A stretch of 64,000 nucleotides of DNA, taken from NCBI GenBank assembly GCA_025617745.1, contig CM046871.1, positions 34,231,579 to 34,295,578 of the forward strand. The letters run 5' to 3'. This DNA is from Heliocidaris erythrogramma (Eukaryota > Echinodermata > Echinoidea > Camarodonta > Echinometridae). The first letter of the stretch is position 1. Each line of letters begins with the position of its first letter. The position numbers were made by a program, and so were the translations under genes. The notes under the pieces are model-generated. The model made no database searches. It had not been told where the DNA came from and saw only the letters and a program-made list of their open reading frames with translations. Positions 34,944 through 47,167 of this stretch are shown one piece after another.

Positions 34944-35818
34944 CTGGTGTTATAACACGCAAAGTCCACAGACTTGTGTGAAATAAAACGATATAAGAAA
35001 CATTACCTTCTTTGCCCGGTTTACACCAAAGACGAGGGGAATACACTTTTGAAAGGTCACAGCTCAGATGTCTGATACGAAAACTAATTTTTGACATATA
35101 ATTTGGGATAAAAATCCTCACTTCCTTGAAGGAACACACGTGTCGACATCGTACTTGGTTTTCCGTTTGTACTCTAGAAAACTCTATTCGAATATGTTTT
35201 CTCTCTTTGAGATATATTCAAAGGGGCTGTATTTTACCGTTTTATAATTGATAATAATCATTACTTCAAATGTTTCCAATCGTTTAAACCTTGTTTAATT
35301 TATGCCATCTATGCAATAATAAGTATTAAGCCGATATTTATTTTGATGGAATTTTCTTGTAATGTGATCTTTAAACGTTCATCAGGGCAGTGCTGGTGCG
35401 AATTTGAATGCATTTTACGTGTATTTTTAATGTGAACGCGCTTTTTACACGTTTATGTGAGAAAATCATGAATTTGCATGCTAATAAAATTAAATTGATT
35501 GAACTAGTTAGCTTTTTGAATGTTGATCTAGGTGATCATTCAAATTCGCTCGAAATTGAATGATCGCATCGTTAAATCGGATGCAATTTTGACGAAACTG
35601 GACGGGAAAAGCTATATTATGCTTTGTAGGTTCAATCGTTTTATTTGCTAAAAGTATTATACACAAGTCATGTGCAGTGATACTGTTTGATCGGTTTTCA
35701 TGGATGGGATGCAGCCTTGGAAAGCTCAAAGGTTGATATGCTATTGCCTCTACATTTCATTGACTGTAATTTCTGCGGTATACTACATTGTAATTATGTT
35801 CGTATAAATATTAGTATC
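34944..35818. other. No gene seen
   Basis: AT-rich sequence with two short - strand frames (34816-35139 overlapping the MITE, and 35508-35729) that show no domain or splice support. Confidence 0.3.
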
Positions 35819-36110
35819 AGGGGCGGATCCAGGATTTAGTATAAGGGGGGCGGGGCACACAAAGGCAGGTTTGTCAACCTTTGAAAAAGGTAGACCCGTA
35901 TTTGGTTTTGCCAGCTTCTCGAAAAGTCCCTCGGGGGGGTTGACAAAAAACATTTTTCGCCAGACCTCCAAAATTCTCTCAGGGGGGGGGGGGGGGGGGG
36001 GGGGGGGGGAGGGGGTCCAGTTTCCATAATTCTCTGACAAGCAAAAAAAAAAAGGTTTTCATTCTAAAAGGGGGGGGGGGGCGAACAATCGACAAAAGGG
36101 CGGATCATTT
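35819..36110. repeat. Dispersed 'GGGGCGGATCCAGGATTT' repeat
   Basis: Begins AGGGGCGGATCCAGGATTTA, contains GGGGCACACAAAGG, a G-run of about 30 (35980-36009) and another at 36070-36081. It has the same opening as 17835 and 52869. Proline-rich frames on the - strand come from the G-runs. Confidence 0.55.
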
Positions 36111-36376
36111 ATGGTCAAAATGTCTATACTATTGATACTGCTATTTTTATTTGAATTTGAAAAAATTGTTTGATATCGGTCGTGTTTCATGGTGTTGGAA
36201 AATATACAGAAAACGACCAGACGTGTCATAACCACACTATTCAACTCGCATATTTTAAATCATAAATCAATAATGAATCCATTGTTCGGAGCCACTGTGA
36301 AACACAAGGAAAGAACACTGAACCTATTACACATCAACGTGCTCTAAACAATGCCAATGGCGGACCGCGGCGGTCC

Positions 36377-36433
36377 TGGGAGTGTTTCATAAAGCTGTTC
36401 GTAAAGTTACGCATGACTTTACGAATGACTTTC
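36377..36433. mobile_element. Family B MITE fragment
   Basis: GGGAGTGTTTCATAAAGCTG and TACGCATGACTTTACGAATG are the left end of family B. It is cut at 36433, where a TTTCAAG-repeat tail of a reverse-strand retroelement begins. Confidence 0.65.
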
Positions 36434-37125
36434 AAGTTTCAAGTTTCAAGTTTATTTTATTTATTTCAACTCAACTCGATTTAACATCATAACAGTATAA
36501 CAATTAATTACATAGTAAACCATAAAACTGAATATTCAATACAATACCCCCAAATATATATATATATATTTATGGTGAACGAAAAGATATATAACAAATG
36601 TGTATTTTATATAGTCTATCCTTTTGTAAAATATGTAGAGCTGAGGAAATAGAGGGATCCACTAAAAAGCAGGGCTTGTTGAGTGTGGATTCCTCAAATA
36701 AATATTGTAATAGATTAAGCTGCATAAATATTACATAAAAAGGTATGTGTTACCAAACAAAAATTAAGAATATGTATAGTATAACATATTCTTTGGTGTG
36801 AATATATAATATGAAAGTGACAAATGAGATATGGAGATGAGGAAAAAAAATATATAAATATAAGTGAGAGTAAGATGACAAAGTGGTGCGTCTGTGAAAA
36901 AAAAAATGGAAAGACAAAAGAATTTCAAAAAGTAAAGCAGATGAGAAAAGAGAGAGAGAGAGAGAGGAGGGGGATAGTCATGGATCCTGACCGCTTAATA
37001 TGAGTTTATGAATTTTCTGTATATGATTTGAGAAAATGTTTTTTCAGCTTGATTTTGAAACAATTTAAACTTGGAGTCAAAAGGGGCCTGAGCTTTCGAT
37101 CCTAGCAGAATCTTCGTCAGAGGCA
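36434..37125 (-). mobile_element. Retroelement 3' tail (reverse strand), possibly Penelope-like
   Basis: On the - strand the piece ends in AATAAATAAAATAAA and three CTTGAAA units (36434-36470), as retroelement tails do. Near its other end the - strand reads CTGACGAAGATTCTGCTAGG followed by ATCGAAAGC (37092-37120), a short hairpin between CTGACGA and GAAA as in hammerhead-ribozyme cores. Penelope-like elements are known to carry such motifs. No RT frame is present here, so the assignment is weak. Confidence 0.4.
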
Positions 37126-37229
37126 AAAAGACAAACATAAAGACGAAGACAAGCATATATATAGACTACAGGCACAAAACAGATTACATGTAACAGGAAC
37201 TGTAAGGGAGGAGCTGTGGACACAAAACA

Positions 37230-37555
37230 ATGGGAACAAAAGGGGAGTATGGGGAGTCAGTTTATGAATTTTCAAACATGTCTTTCACTTTGTTCATGGT
37301 ATTATCCTCTACCCTATCTTACTTACTTTCTTTCCCTTTCCCTCTAACTTTTTATCCTCTTTTCTGCTTGACTTGTTTAGTGTTTTGTCATTTTTGTAAA
37401 CAGGCATCCCCAATCACAAGCATTGTAATGCTTTTCAGGGTCCATGCCTCCTTCAATTATTGTACTTGAACGTTTTTCTTTTGTTTGTATCTCATGTATG
37501 TAACACATCAGAAGGAAATAAATGTTGTTTTGAACTGAATTGAATTGAACCGTGT
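37230..37555 (+). mobile_element. Retroelement 3' tail (forward strand)
   Basis: Pyrimidine-rich sequence ending GGAAATAAATGTTGTTTTGA followed by ACTGAATTGAATTGAA. A TTGAA-type repeated tail behind AATAAA is typical of LINE 3' ends. No coding region remains. Confidence 0.45.
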
Positions 37556-37559
37556 AGCA

Positions 37560-38332
37560 TAAGCCTAAATGCGTTTGGCATACAGCCATAAAACATATTT
37601 GAGAATTAACACATGCTGAAATTAAATATGCTGGTATAGAGGGTGTACAGCGTTCATCATCACGTGATTTCATCTTTTACACTCAAGCGCCTTAAGCACT
37701 TTATTTCAAGTGGATTTTGGCGCCTTACAAATCTTACATATACAAGATATCATGTGAAAAGGAATGAGAAAATATTGTTTTTTTTCTTGTGCCTCGATTG
37801 AGGCTTTTATTTACATTCAAACACCATCAACAAAACTGGTGAAAACAATACAACTAAGTCAAGAGCAAAGACATATTTTTATTGACAGTACATGCATTGA
37901 TAGCAATTATTTTAGATTGCATTTCACAATTTATCCGGAAGCCTTTTATCAGCCTGTTTCAATTCTTTATTTACAACAGTCCTTATTTTTTAAAATTCCC
38001 TTCGAAATATATATATCTCAGTTTGAAACTTATTTCGTCAAAACCATATTTGTTCCGGAGAATTAACATTTTGTATACACCACTGGCGTAGACAGGTCCT
38101 CATAAGTGTGGGGTATGATTTCCCTCAAGGACCTTATAATATATATATATATATATATATAATATCATTGTCGAGGTCAGCATAAAAAGTGCTCAATTAA
38201 TAGATATAATATATAAAATTATATTTATCTACAACATCCACAATAGAAATGTATATTTTCCACCATTCTTTTTTTTTTTTAATTAAAATTTTAATTATTT
38301 TTTAATTAATTAATTTATTATTATTATTATTA

Positions 38333-38365
<33 letters not shown>

Positions 38366-38536
38366 TATTTATTTATTTTTTTTTTGGGGGGGGGGGTGAA
38401 ACCTGGGGGGATGTTTGTACACACCACTCCCACTTGAAAAGTTGGGGGATGTATACCCTCCACCCCCTGCATGTACGTCCCTGTCATACACACCAAAAGG
38501 CAATTGTTTTTACAACGTCTACTTCTATGTTAGTAT
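37560..38536. other. No gene; microsatellites
   Basis: AT-rich. It holds an AT microsatellite at 38139-38163, TTA/TTTA runs at about 38268-38385 and a G-run at 38385-38397. Frames at 37764-38091 are AT-driven. Confidence 0.4.
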
Positions 38537-39230
38537 TTATCTTAAACGAGATATCAATGCAAATATAACTTTAAAAGTATACAACACCATCTGTTGAACA
38601 TATGCAAAGAAATGTTTGTTCAGCTCGCATTCAATACACACGTGTACTGCATATTCTATCACGTGGCACTGAGGACAATATCTATCGTCTACTAGCTGGT
38701 CCCCATTTGTAAAGGTTGCTTCTGACTGTAGTAAATTATACAAGTATTTAAAATTGATCTCTTGTAAAAGAAATTCCCTTGTATACGTCAGATTCCTTTT
38801 GAACACGGAAAGCCAATGTCTATCTGTAGTATACATTTCCCCCCAAAGACAGCACCTGTTGGTCAATGTCTGAAAGATATCAAATTGTAATTCGTTTGCT
38901 GCTTTATACGTCACTAATTATTCCACAACTGAACCAATCCGCGTAAAACATAGACTTCGTATCACAAACGATGTTTTTATTATGCCATATTATTTGTTTG
39001 TGAAAATTTAGATCTTGTATGGGATGATTTTCACTATGAGCATGATTAGTATGGCCTTTTACATAATTCCAGGCTTGTGATATTTCTAAATAGAAATCGG
39101 GAAGTTGAAATTTATGAATATCAAATAATTTATGGTCATAATTACAATTCAACAGATTTGTTCCACCAAGACAATCATACAAGACAATAATTACACATAC
39201 CCTTCCACGTGTCATCCAGTAATCTACCAA
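38537..39230 (-). mobile_element. LINE fragment, region behind RT (L1/Tx1-like)
   Basis: The frame from 39230 reads LPDFYLEISQAWNYV and later IIWHNKNIV..KSMFYADWF, the pattern seen between RT and the C-terminus of L1/Tx1-type LINEs (LP.FY..I..AW, QPIWYN, W...GI). A second frame from 38914 continues with KYLYNLLQSEA and CPQCHVIEYAVHVCIECELN, a zinc-binding zf-RVT-like segment. At least one frame change separates the two parts, and both ends are missing, so it is a dead fragment. Confidence 0.7.
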
Positions 39231-39459
39231 GCCATCTTAGGCGGAAACTGAGATCGAAGTCAGAAAGACTCAGTTAGCAAAGGTTATCTGTTTCCTATGT
39301 GTTTTCAAGATTTTGCTTCTATTCAATATGCTGCTATTGAATGTGTGCGTGTGTGTGTCTGTGTGTGTGTAACTATGTGACTCGGCTGTGCCCCCCCCCC
39401 TCCCCTGTTCAACAAGTGTGGCTATGTCAGTGGAGTAGGCAGGCATAATGGACTGACGG

Positions 39460-39688
39460 AATAAGCCAGTTCGTAATTACTTCATGGTACAAATTCCCCT
39501 GAAATGACCCGACGTTGTACGCGCACGCGCATCTGTTTTGATGAACGCGCTACTTGTTTAACATGTAAAATCACACTGGTGCGTGCATCGTGGTGCGTAC
39601 ATGATGACGGCGTATAAAGGTCGATTGTACTCGGTACAAATGACCTTTATCTGCACATGCGCAGATTGTAATTACGAACTGGCTTATT
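39460..39688. mobile_element. MITE, 'AATAAGCCAGTTCGTAATTA' family
   Basis: AATAAGCCAGTTCGTAATTA at the left and TAATTACGAACTGGCTTATT at the right are perfect inverses. The interior is GC-richer with CGCGCACGCGCATC. A single end of the family lies at 3927-3952. Confidence 0.8.
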
Positions 39689-39751
39689 AAACAGTCAACA
39701 GATCTATCACTTGCCTTAGCTCTTCAGAGAATCCTTATCAACAGGGTCACA

Positions 39752-40114
39752 ATGGCCCGAATTCACAAAGGTAGTAATAGATTTGTACCATGGTTTAAGC
39801 AAATTCTGTGGTATAAGTGCGCTTGATTTCGCGCGTACACTTAGAAAGTTCCAATAATGAACGCGCGTGATTAGCAAAGTGCGATAATTTTACGCTACTT
39901 TAGACCATGGTTTATGTAAATTAATTGAAATGAACTGTGCGTAAATTTACATAAACCACCATGGCAACTAGCGTAAAATTTGCGCACTTTCCTAATCACG
40001 CGCGTTCATTATTGGATCTTTCTAAGTGTACGCGCAAAATCAAGCGCACTTATACCTCAAAATCTGCATAAATCATGGTACAAATATATTACCACCTTTG
40101 TGAATTCGGGCCAA
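39752..40114. mobile_element. Long perfect-type hairpin MITE
   Basis: ATGGCCCGAATTCACAAAGG at the left and CCTTTGTGAATTCGGGCCA at the right open a hairpin of about 360 bp whose arms pair nearly throughout. Pairs include AAGTGCGCTTGATTT against AAATCAAGCGCACTT, and CGCGCGTGATTAG against CTAATCACGCGCG. The loop is around 39920. Confidence 0.8.
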
Positions 40115-41330
40115 AGGGTCTAGGCCAGGAGCCTGTCCCGAAATAGTCGCCCCCATTTTACCCATAAGATTTGACCCATTTACACTTATTGGTTTCCGCA
40201 TAGTTTGCGCATCGTTCGTGTCAATGCGGGAAGTATTCATGGCAGCGTGCGGGATACTGGAGGATGCGGGCCAATGCTTGAAGTGCGTGACAGAATTTGA
40301 AGCATGTTTAATTTTTTTTGGCACAACAAAATTTCTTGGCAACATTCGTGAACACCTCGTGAACCTAGTCGCAACCTAACCGTGCCAGTGCGTGACCATC
40401 GGCGAAGTGGCACGCACGTTCCGGACTAGTATACTATTAATACATGGTTGGAAGTGCGTTGGTGCGATCTGGCAACACGCAGGTTTTTATCGTGGTGTAA
40501 TATACAGTCATGGAGGCTGCCATTTGCTTTCCTGGATGACATCACAGAAGCGCAGCCAAAAAAAGTCATGCGCGTTTCATTTAAAATTTAAAATTAAACT
40601 ACGCGATTTCATTGCGTTTTAAGTTTGCACGCACCAGAGGTACGCGTATAGAGTACCGTGGTTTAGAGCCTTTTTGCCGTTTGTTATCCCTTTTTTTGCA
40701 CGGTCACATGGTGTTATATGACCAATCAGGATGGCTACATTCTTGAACCCGTTTTATAATTCCGGCTAATTCACGAATAAGTTCCTCACTATCTGCGCAC
40801 TCAATGCGCTTGCAATGAATTTGCATGGTATCTGTGTAATTAACACATGAAAAGTACATTTCAGCCTATACCTGAAAAGCTCTTCTATTATGCCTTATCA
40901 AGGTGAAGAGGGACAATGGGCGTGTTTACATAATCCTAACAATATTTTTTTAGCTACTTTTGAGAAAGTAATACATTTGTCACAATTTAATAACTTATTA
41001 ATTAAAAGGCCAATTAACATCAAAATTGCATAGCAAGAAGATTATTATACTCAAAATTATGTTATGAAAGTTTGAATTGAACTGCATAAAACACTTTTTT
41101 GAGTTATCATAGTCAGAAGGTTCCTGGGGTCCAACTTCCCCTTCCCGATGGACAATTCTGTCAGGTTTAATATTTTTGGCATGTATATCCAAAGCTCTAA
41201 TTCCTTCTGACGAAATTTGGTTCCTGGGCTTCAAGGGGAAAAATTTACCCCGATATTTAGGGGCCGTCTGACACCCCATCCCGACGGGAATTTTTGTCAG
41301 TTTGTTGTGTTTTCTAATGTCCAGTCATAC

Positions 41331-43978
41331 GGCTTTTGCTAAACAGTCGGGTAACGTCGCGTCGCGTTGGTAGAAATTTTCGAACATTTTTCAGGAAGGT
41401 GTCTTCAAGGGGACAAATTGAAAAAGAGTCCATCTCAGTATGATTTTTCCCGTTTTCAGGCTAAAAACGACAAACAAGGGAATAAAGAAAACAATAGAAG
41501 GATAATGCAAAGAAGAACATGAACTATAAAGAGAGAATAGAAGGGTAGGAAGGATGGAAGAAAATATGACGAAAGGAAACAAAGAATACAACAAAAGGAA
41601 TGTTGGAAAGTAAAAATAAGTGGATAAAAACAAAGAAAAACATAAAGAAAGATAGAGACATAAATGATAGAAGGATAAAGATATTAAGAGTAACATAAGG
41701 AAAGATAGAAGAGAAGATGATAATTTGAATAAAGGAATAACATAACGAAAGAAAAGATGAAAGGAAAACAAAATGATAGGATAAAAGCAAAGAATGTTTT
41801 AAGGAAAGTAAATAAAGATGGGAAGCAGAAAATGATTTTAAAAAGAATAATATGAAAGATAGAGAGAGAAATGATAGGAAAAAAAAAGTTTAACTTATAT
41901 AAAGAAAGACAGAGAGAAATGATAGAAGGATAAAGATTAACGTGAGGAAGGTGGGGGAGAAAGTGATAACAGGAAACAAAGAATATCATAACGAGAGGAA
42001 GGATGGAAAGATAATTGATAGATAAACGCAAGAAATGACAAAGCGAGAGATAGAGAGAAAAATGATAAAAAGATAAATATAAACATGAAGAAAGGTGGAA
42101 GAGAAGATGATAAAAGGGAACAAAGAATAACAAAGTGAAGATGGAAAGCAATAAAAAAGAGGATAAAAAGAATAAATATAAACAGTAACATTATGAAAGA
42201 TGGAAAACAAAATTTAATTTCATGGTGGGGCGGGGGGGGGGGGGGTATGAATATTAATTAACAAATAAACATGGGTAACTTCGGGGTTTATCATAAAGAG
42301 TTAAAGAGTTTCTATATGCAGGCCAGTAGCCAGGGTTTCTAAAGGGGAAGTTGGTAAAGTGGACCTTTTTGTAAGGTCCTTGCTTGGGGTCCGGGTGCAT
42401 GCCCCCCCGGAAAATGATAAAATATAGATGCTTACTGCTGTAATTTAATGACTCCCGAGGGGAAATTTAGGGGTTGTGAATGATGGTGAAGTGAGTTGCA
42501 GTGTTGCCAATATTTTTTTTTCATGAAAAAGCAGATATCATCCCAAGAAGGTCCGACCCCTCCGACCCCCTGGCTAGGGGCCTGATATGCAAATCGGAAA
42601 AATGTTCATTGTGACGGACGGACGAGATAGAAATTGATTGCTTGACTTCCTCGTCCCCTTTTGTAATTACAATCCAAATAAATTAAACTTGTCAAATATT
42701 TTCTTATTAAATGTTAGTTACATAAACAGGGTTTACAATCATCTGTCAAGTTTATGTCGAACCCCTGATTTTGTAGCGAATGCTAAAGAGGGTGTAACGG
42801 ATTTTTGCTAAACATGGCAATTTTTAACAACACCCATGCTGAAAATTGTATGGCCCAAATAAGTAGACATATCAGAATTTTCTAAGAAATCATTTTACCA
42901 AGATACGAACAAGTTAGGTAAAGCCTCTCAACATGGGATATCACAAGTGTCACGGACGGACAAAATGCTCACTCTTACCTGATCAATCTCTTCTTTCTCT
43001 CTTTTTCCCCATATCCTTATGTGCACTGAAGCTCCATTTCTCGCTTTCTCTTTCTTCCCCTTGCTCTTGTTATTCGATCATCTTCTTTGTCTTCGTTGTT
43101 TAACCTGATCTACTAGTTCTTAATCTCTACATTTTCTCTCTATCTCTATCTCGTTCTATATCTCTCTCGTTCTATCTCTCTCATATCTCTCTAATATATG
43201 TAAACCGCAAAAGGACAATATAGCAATGAAAAACAAAATAATTACCCTGTAAAAAAAAATGGAACACACACACACACACACACGCTACCCCCCCCCCCCA
43301 AAAAAAAAAAAGAGTTGAAGTTAGGACTTGCTCTAGAATTATTCATAGTTTAATATTTCAAAACCTTTTTTTTTTAGAAAACAAAAAAAAACACATTACT
43401 AAATCACTATTTTCGGAATGATTTTTATTTTACTATTCATTACGTGATAAACATTGGATGCACATTTTATTTGTATAACGTAAAAACTTCATAAGTATCC
43501 AGTAATAGGCTTACAGTAAGTGCTAAAATGTGAAAAGAATCTCACAGCTAGCTCGCTCGAGTCTAGCCCGGCACGCGCGCCAGCTTGCCGCAATTGCATC
43601 TTCTCTTCTATCTTTCCTTATGTTACTCTTAATATCTTTATCCTTCTATCATTTATGTCTCTATCTTTCTTTATGTTTTTCTTTGTTTTTATCCACTTAT
43701 TTTTACTTTCCAACTTTCCTTTTGTTGTATTCTTTGTTTTCTTTCATCATATTTTCTTCCATCCTTCCTACCCTTCTATTCTCTCTTTATAGTTCATGTT
43801 TTTCTTTGCATTATCCTTCTATTGTTTTCTTTATTCCCTTGTTTGTCGTTTTTAGCCTGAAAACGGGAAAAATCATGGACTCTTTTTCAATTTGTCCCCC
43901 TTGAAGACACCTTCCTGAAAAATGTTCGAAAATTTCTACCAACGCGACGCGACGTTACCCGACTGTTTAGCAAAAGCC
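41331..43978. mobile_element. 2.65-kb element with about 385-bp inverted repeats and 8-bp TSD
   Basis: Left arm 41331-41719 and right arm 43597-43978 are almost identical inverses, starting GGCTTTTGCTAAACAGTCGG. The 8-bp direct repeat AGTCATAC flanks it (41323-41330 and 43979-43986). The left side goes on as a purine-rich tract to 42215. The middle (42216-43596) has a G-run, a CA microsatellite (43266-43282) and no transposase frame. An 8-bp duplication fits hAT, P or related superfamilies; the tips do not decide. It sits inside the outer element at 40121-44192. Confidence 0.8.
41450..42215. repeat. Long purine-rich tract
   Basis: About 765 bases on the + strand are almost only A and G with T, in repeated GAAAGATAGA, GATAAA and AGGAAAC words with almost no C. 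The hydrophobic frames on the - strand (41391-42210) are the translation of this pyrimidine-rich strand and not real proteins. Confidence 0.75.
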
Positions 43979-44215
43979 AGTCATACTGCTTTCTACTGAC
44001 AAAGTTTGGTAGATGGGGAGATGGGGTGAATTCGACCTGACTTTGGGGTCTGTTGGGGGGCTCAGGGCGCTAAACCCGGCGGCTATGGTCAGGCTGACAA
44101 ACTTTTTGTCAATAACTTAGATGGTCTAAGTTTAAGGGGTCAAAAATTATGGGTAAAATAGGGTGACTATTTCGGGACAGGCTCCTGGCCTAATAGGAAC
44201 ACGACGATATGTCCA

Positions 44216-44386
44216 GGGGGTGTTTCATAAAGCTGTTCGTAAGTTACGCACGACTTTACGCACGACTGGTGATCAGTTCTTGTGCTAAATGATTGAGAAT
44301 CTGATTAGTATAGCACCCAAGAACATGTTCCAGTCGTTCGTAAAGTCATTCGTAACTTTACGAACAGCTTTATGAAACACCCCCCA
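44216..44386. mobile_element. Palindromic MITE, family B (copy 2)
   Basis: It matches 34775-34943 nearly base for base, including ACTGGTGATCAGTTCTTG and AAGAACATGTTCCAGTCG. Ends GGGGGTGTTTCATAAAGC and TTTATGAAACACCCCCC. Confidence 0.85.
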
Positions 44387-46887
44387 GGAGTGTGGCCATT
44401 TTCTGATTTTCACGCCCATGAGAATTATGAAGTACACTAAGACAAAGACATTATTGGAAACAGTCAACCATTTATTCACATTCATTTAAGGAAGACGCAA
44501 ATAAATAAAACTTAACATAAAACAACGACCATTAACAGTATTTACATCCAACAGGAAAAACAACGACACGTCAGCATAATTATATACAATGGCGAATCCA
44601 GCAGGTGAAGAGGGCATATGCCTCTCCCCCCTCGTAGGCCAATTTTGTAATGTATTCAAATTTAATGCTTACCTCAATGCACTATTATATCCACTGTTAG
44701 TTACAAGTCATTGTATTTCAATAGTCAGAATGCAAATTGCATACATTAAGTGTTGCTAGTTTGGACAAGTCAGAATATTTGTCTAATCTAACGCCGAATA
44801 CAAGCAATTCGCATTCTAGCTATTGAAAAAGAATAGCTTTTCACGGGTGAATGTAATACAATGTATTTTGCAACTAGGCAAACCTGTATAAATTTAAATG
44901 CTTTACGAAAATGGCTTATTGCGTCTTCATCACAAAAAGCTGCAGAGAAACATTCCGTGTCCTGTCGGTGGCGGCGGAAGGGGGTGGGGGGTTACACCCC
45001 CTGTATATTATTTTCTGGATACCCATCGTTAGTACACGGTATTATCATCGAGGGCATAACTTATACGTTCAGGGCCCCGTTTCATAAAACTTGTTATCAA
45101 TAACAAGTTGCAATAACTGTTATAAGCTACTGAAATCCTTGCATCTGATTGGCTGAGGGCAAATTTTGTCATAGAAATGTGGCAGTTGTCATTGATAACA
45201 AGCTTTATGAAACGGGGCCCAGATGTATAAAATACACAAGTAGACTAACAAACTTGTGTGAAATTTTTACAACCAAAGCAATGAATGACACTTATTGCTG
45301 CATACATTCAAATAAAATATAATTCAGTTAGGAAGAGAAATACTTGGTCATCAAAGGAGAAAGTTGGGTTCTGGGAAAGGTGAAAATTGATTTAAGAGCT
45401 TTCTCATTCCTTTTATGTCAGTTTGCAAGAACACCATAGCTGAAATGTCCCGTGAAAAGGATTGCTCTTCAAATGCCCTCATATTTGAAATATGACAAGA
45501 AATGGCTAAATATTCACGCCACGTGTGTGTATGCAGTCCCATAGGTGGCATATACCCATTTCTGTGCTCAGTGGATGTCTGTGAGATTGGGTCGATTTCT
45601 TATCATTTTGATGATTAAAAAACCTCAAAGTATAAACCAATTCATATGTAGACGTGATCAACTTTTCCCCGAATTGCTTTGAAACATTTTCTGTCACAAT
45701 GTAATCACATGACCAGAACTCAACTTTATCTTTAACGTCAACTGAATAGAACTAACTTGATAGATGCCTAGACACTACCAAAACACAAACTAAACAAGAA
45801 TAAAACAGAATTAAATCAAAGAGAAACAAAACTGAAACGTAGTAAAAGATGAAAACAAAATGGCAAACACTTAACTTTTACGTTAAGTTGAAACTTGTAG
45901 TAATTTCTATAGTACTCGAAGGTATCACCGAATCAACATTATCTGCACATGAAAAACCAATCGCTATATATATATATACAGTGTACATAATATCCATATC
46001 TACACGTCGTACAAAAACACATTGCAAGTGGTCTTCACGGAGCTGTACATTATCATAACGAAACTTAATGTATTGCGTTCTTAAACGAACAAAACATGAA
46101 TCATAAGCAAAGCCGATTAAAGTACTTTTTGAAAATAATTATGAGAACCAAAAAAGACGCATGGTCTTATGCAAAACATATGAAATCAGTCAATTCACTC
46201 TGTGCACACAGAGAAAGAAAGTATATCCCTTTTACTTTGAAGAGAAAACACGTCGAACAGTTTCTCATTATTTCTTTTCTGTGATACCATACTATTCATA
46301 CAGGCAGCTTATAGATAGGAAGCAACATTCTCTGTCATATGAAAGACGAATTTTCTCTCGCGAATGAAAGATCGCGAGACACGGTATTCAATCTGTCAAA
46401 TCTAAATTGCTATTCACAACTTATTGTTAACAGAACATTGAGGGTGAGACATGAATGATGTGATTGATATTTCTTTCTCTTTCTTAAAAACCAGTACAAG
46501 TCCTCAATGCTTGATTCACAGGTAGGCTTTGAGAGGGCAGGTTTTGTAGTCTTTTTATTGCTTGCCGGCTACGCTTACGCTTGACTATTAAATTCCTCAT
46601 AGTGGTGTTTCAACAGGTGCCAAGCGATTAAGTTGTAAAGTATGTCCACTTTAAAAGAAAACGACCATCATTTACCAACTGATTAGCGTCGATCTCACTT
46701 CCAAGTTTTAGTTTGGCAATGAACATTAAAAGAAAATGTGTAGGGTTCATCCATAGCACAAACATCCAATGTTATTGCCGTCCTTCCATGACATGTAGCC
46801 ATCATATATGTATTTCACATATATTACGTTCCTGCACCTTCCCTTGGAATGTCTTTTGTAGTCTGTTCAGTCAAGTTCTGTTTCGTA
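44387..46887 (-). other. Downstream of gene B, likely 3' UTR and beyond
   Basis: On the gene B strand an AATAAA lies at 46559-46554, about 330 bases behind the stop, and further ones lie near 44475. Apart from the MITE at 45072-45220 and low-level AT repeats, the sequence looks single-copy, as a long 3' UTR might. Short frames at 45849-46367 show no domain. Confidence 0.35.
45072..45220. mobile_element. Palindromic MITE, family A
   Basis: GGGCCCCGTTTCATAAAACT to AGCTTTATGAAACGGGGCCC, a nearly perfect 149-bp palindrome with the core TTGCATCTGATTGGCTGAGG. Confidence 0.85.
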
Positions 46888-47167
46888 TCATCTGATGTAC
46901 TTTACTTCCATACCAAGAACGTCCCTTAGACTGTCATTCAACTCAATTAACGTCACCTCTTCATCTTTCACTTCCGGGTTTAGGCGGAAGTCATCCCCAG
47001 CATGCATTGCGAGTGTAGAGTTGGTGATTTGGGATTCTTGAGCTGACTGGTAGAACTGACAAGCTGGCAACGAGACGGGTTCAAGATCAGGATGCGACTC
47101 AAGAAGTTCTATCCTCGTTAGGGACAGTCGCTCAGTGACGTCTGAGAGTAGAAGCCAGTTTCGGAAT
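46888..47167 (-). other. BCOR: PUFD exon of BCOR-like B
   Basis: This last coding exon reads FRNWLLLSDVTERLSLTRIE and later FYQSAQES..FRLNPEVKDEEVTLIELNDSLRDVLG before the stop. Vertebrate BCOR has NWLLLSDVLKKL, EFYRQ and LVEFTNEIQTLLG at the same spacing, recalled from the family. It is the PCGF1-docking domain. No counterpart exists behind gene A. Confidence 0.93.

Larger units (their letters stand above)
40121..44192. mobile_element. Composite non-autonomous DNA transposon, outer element
   Basis: TAGGCCAGGAGCCTGTCCCG-AAATAGTC at 40121 pairs with GACTATTTCGGGACAGGCTC-CTGGCCTA ending at 44192, with inner similarity (TTTTACCCATAA) to about 50 bp. A TA on each side may be the target duplication. 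The element proper is a 1.2-kb left part and a 0.2-kb right part, split by the insertion at 41331-43978. No transposase frame is seen. A free-standing protein gene inside is not supported. Confidence 0.65.

Noticed and set aside
33402-37000. Missing PUFD exon of gene A
   Set aside because: I looked for NWLLLSD-like and EFYxQ-like coding sequence on the + strand and found none. Only transposons and AT-rich sequence are present.
41391-42210. Hydrophobic frames on the - strand, up to 155 codons
   Set aside because: They are translations of the pyrimidine-rich strand of the purine tract. Phe/Leu/Ser/Tyr-only composition in all frames, and no start or splice support.
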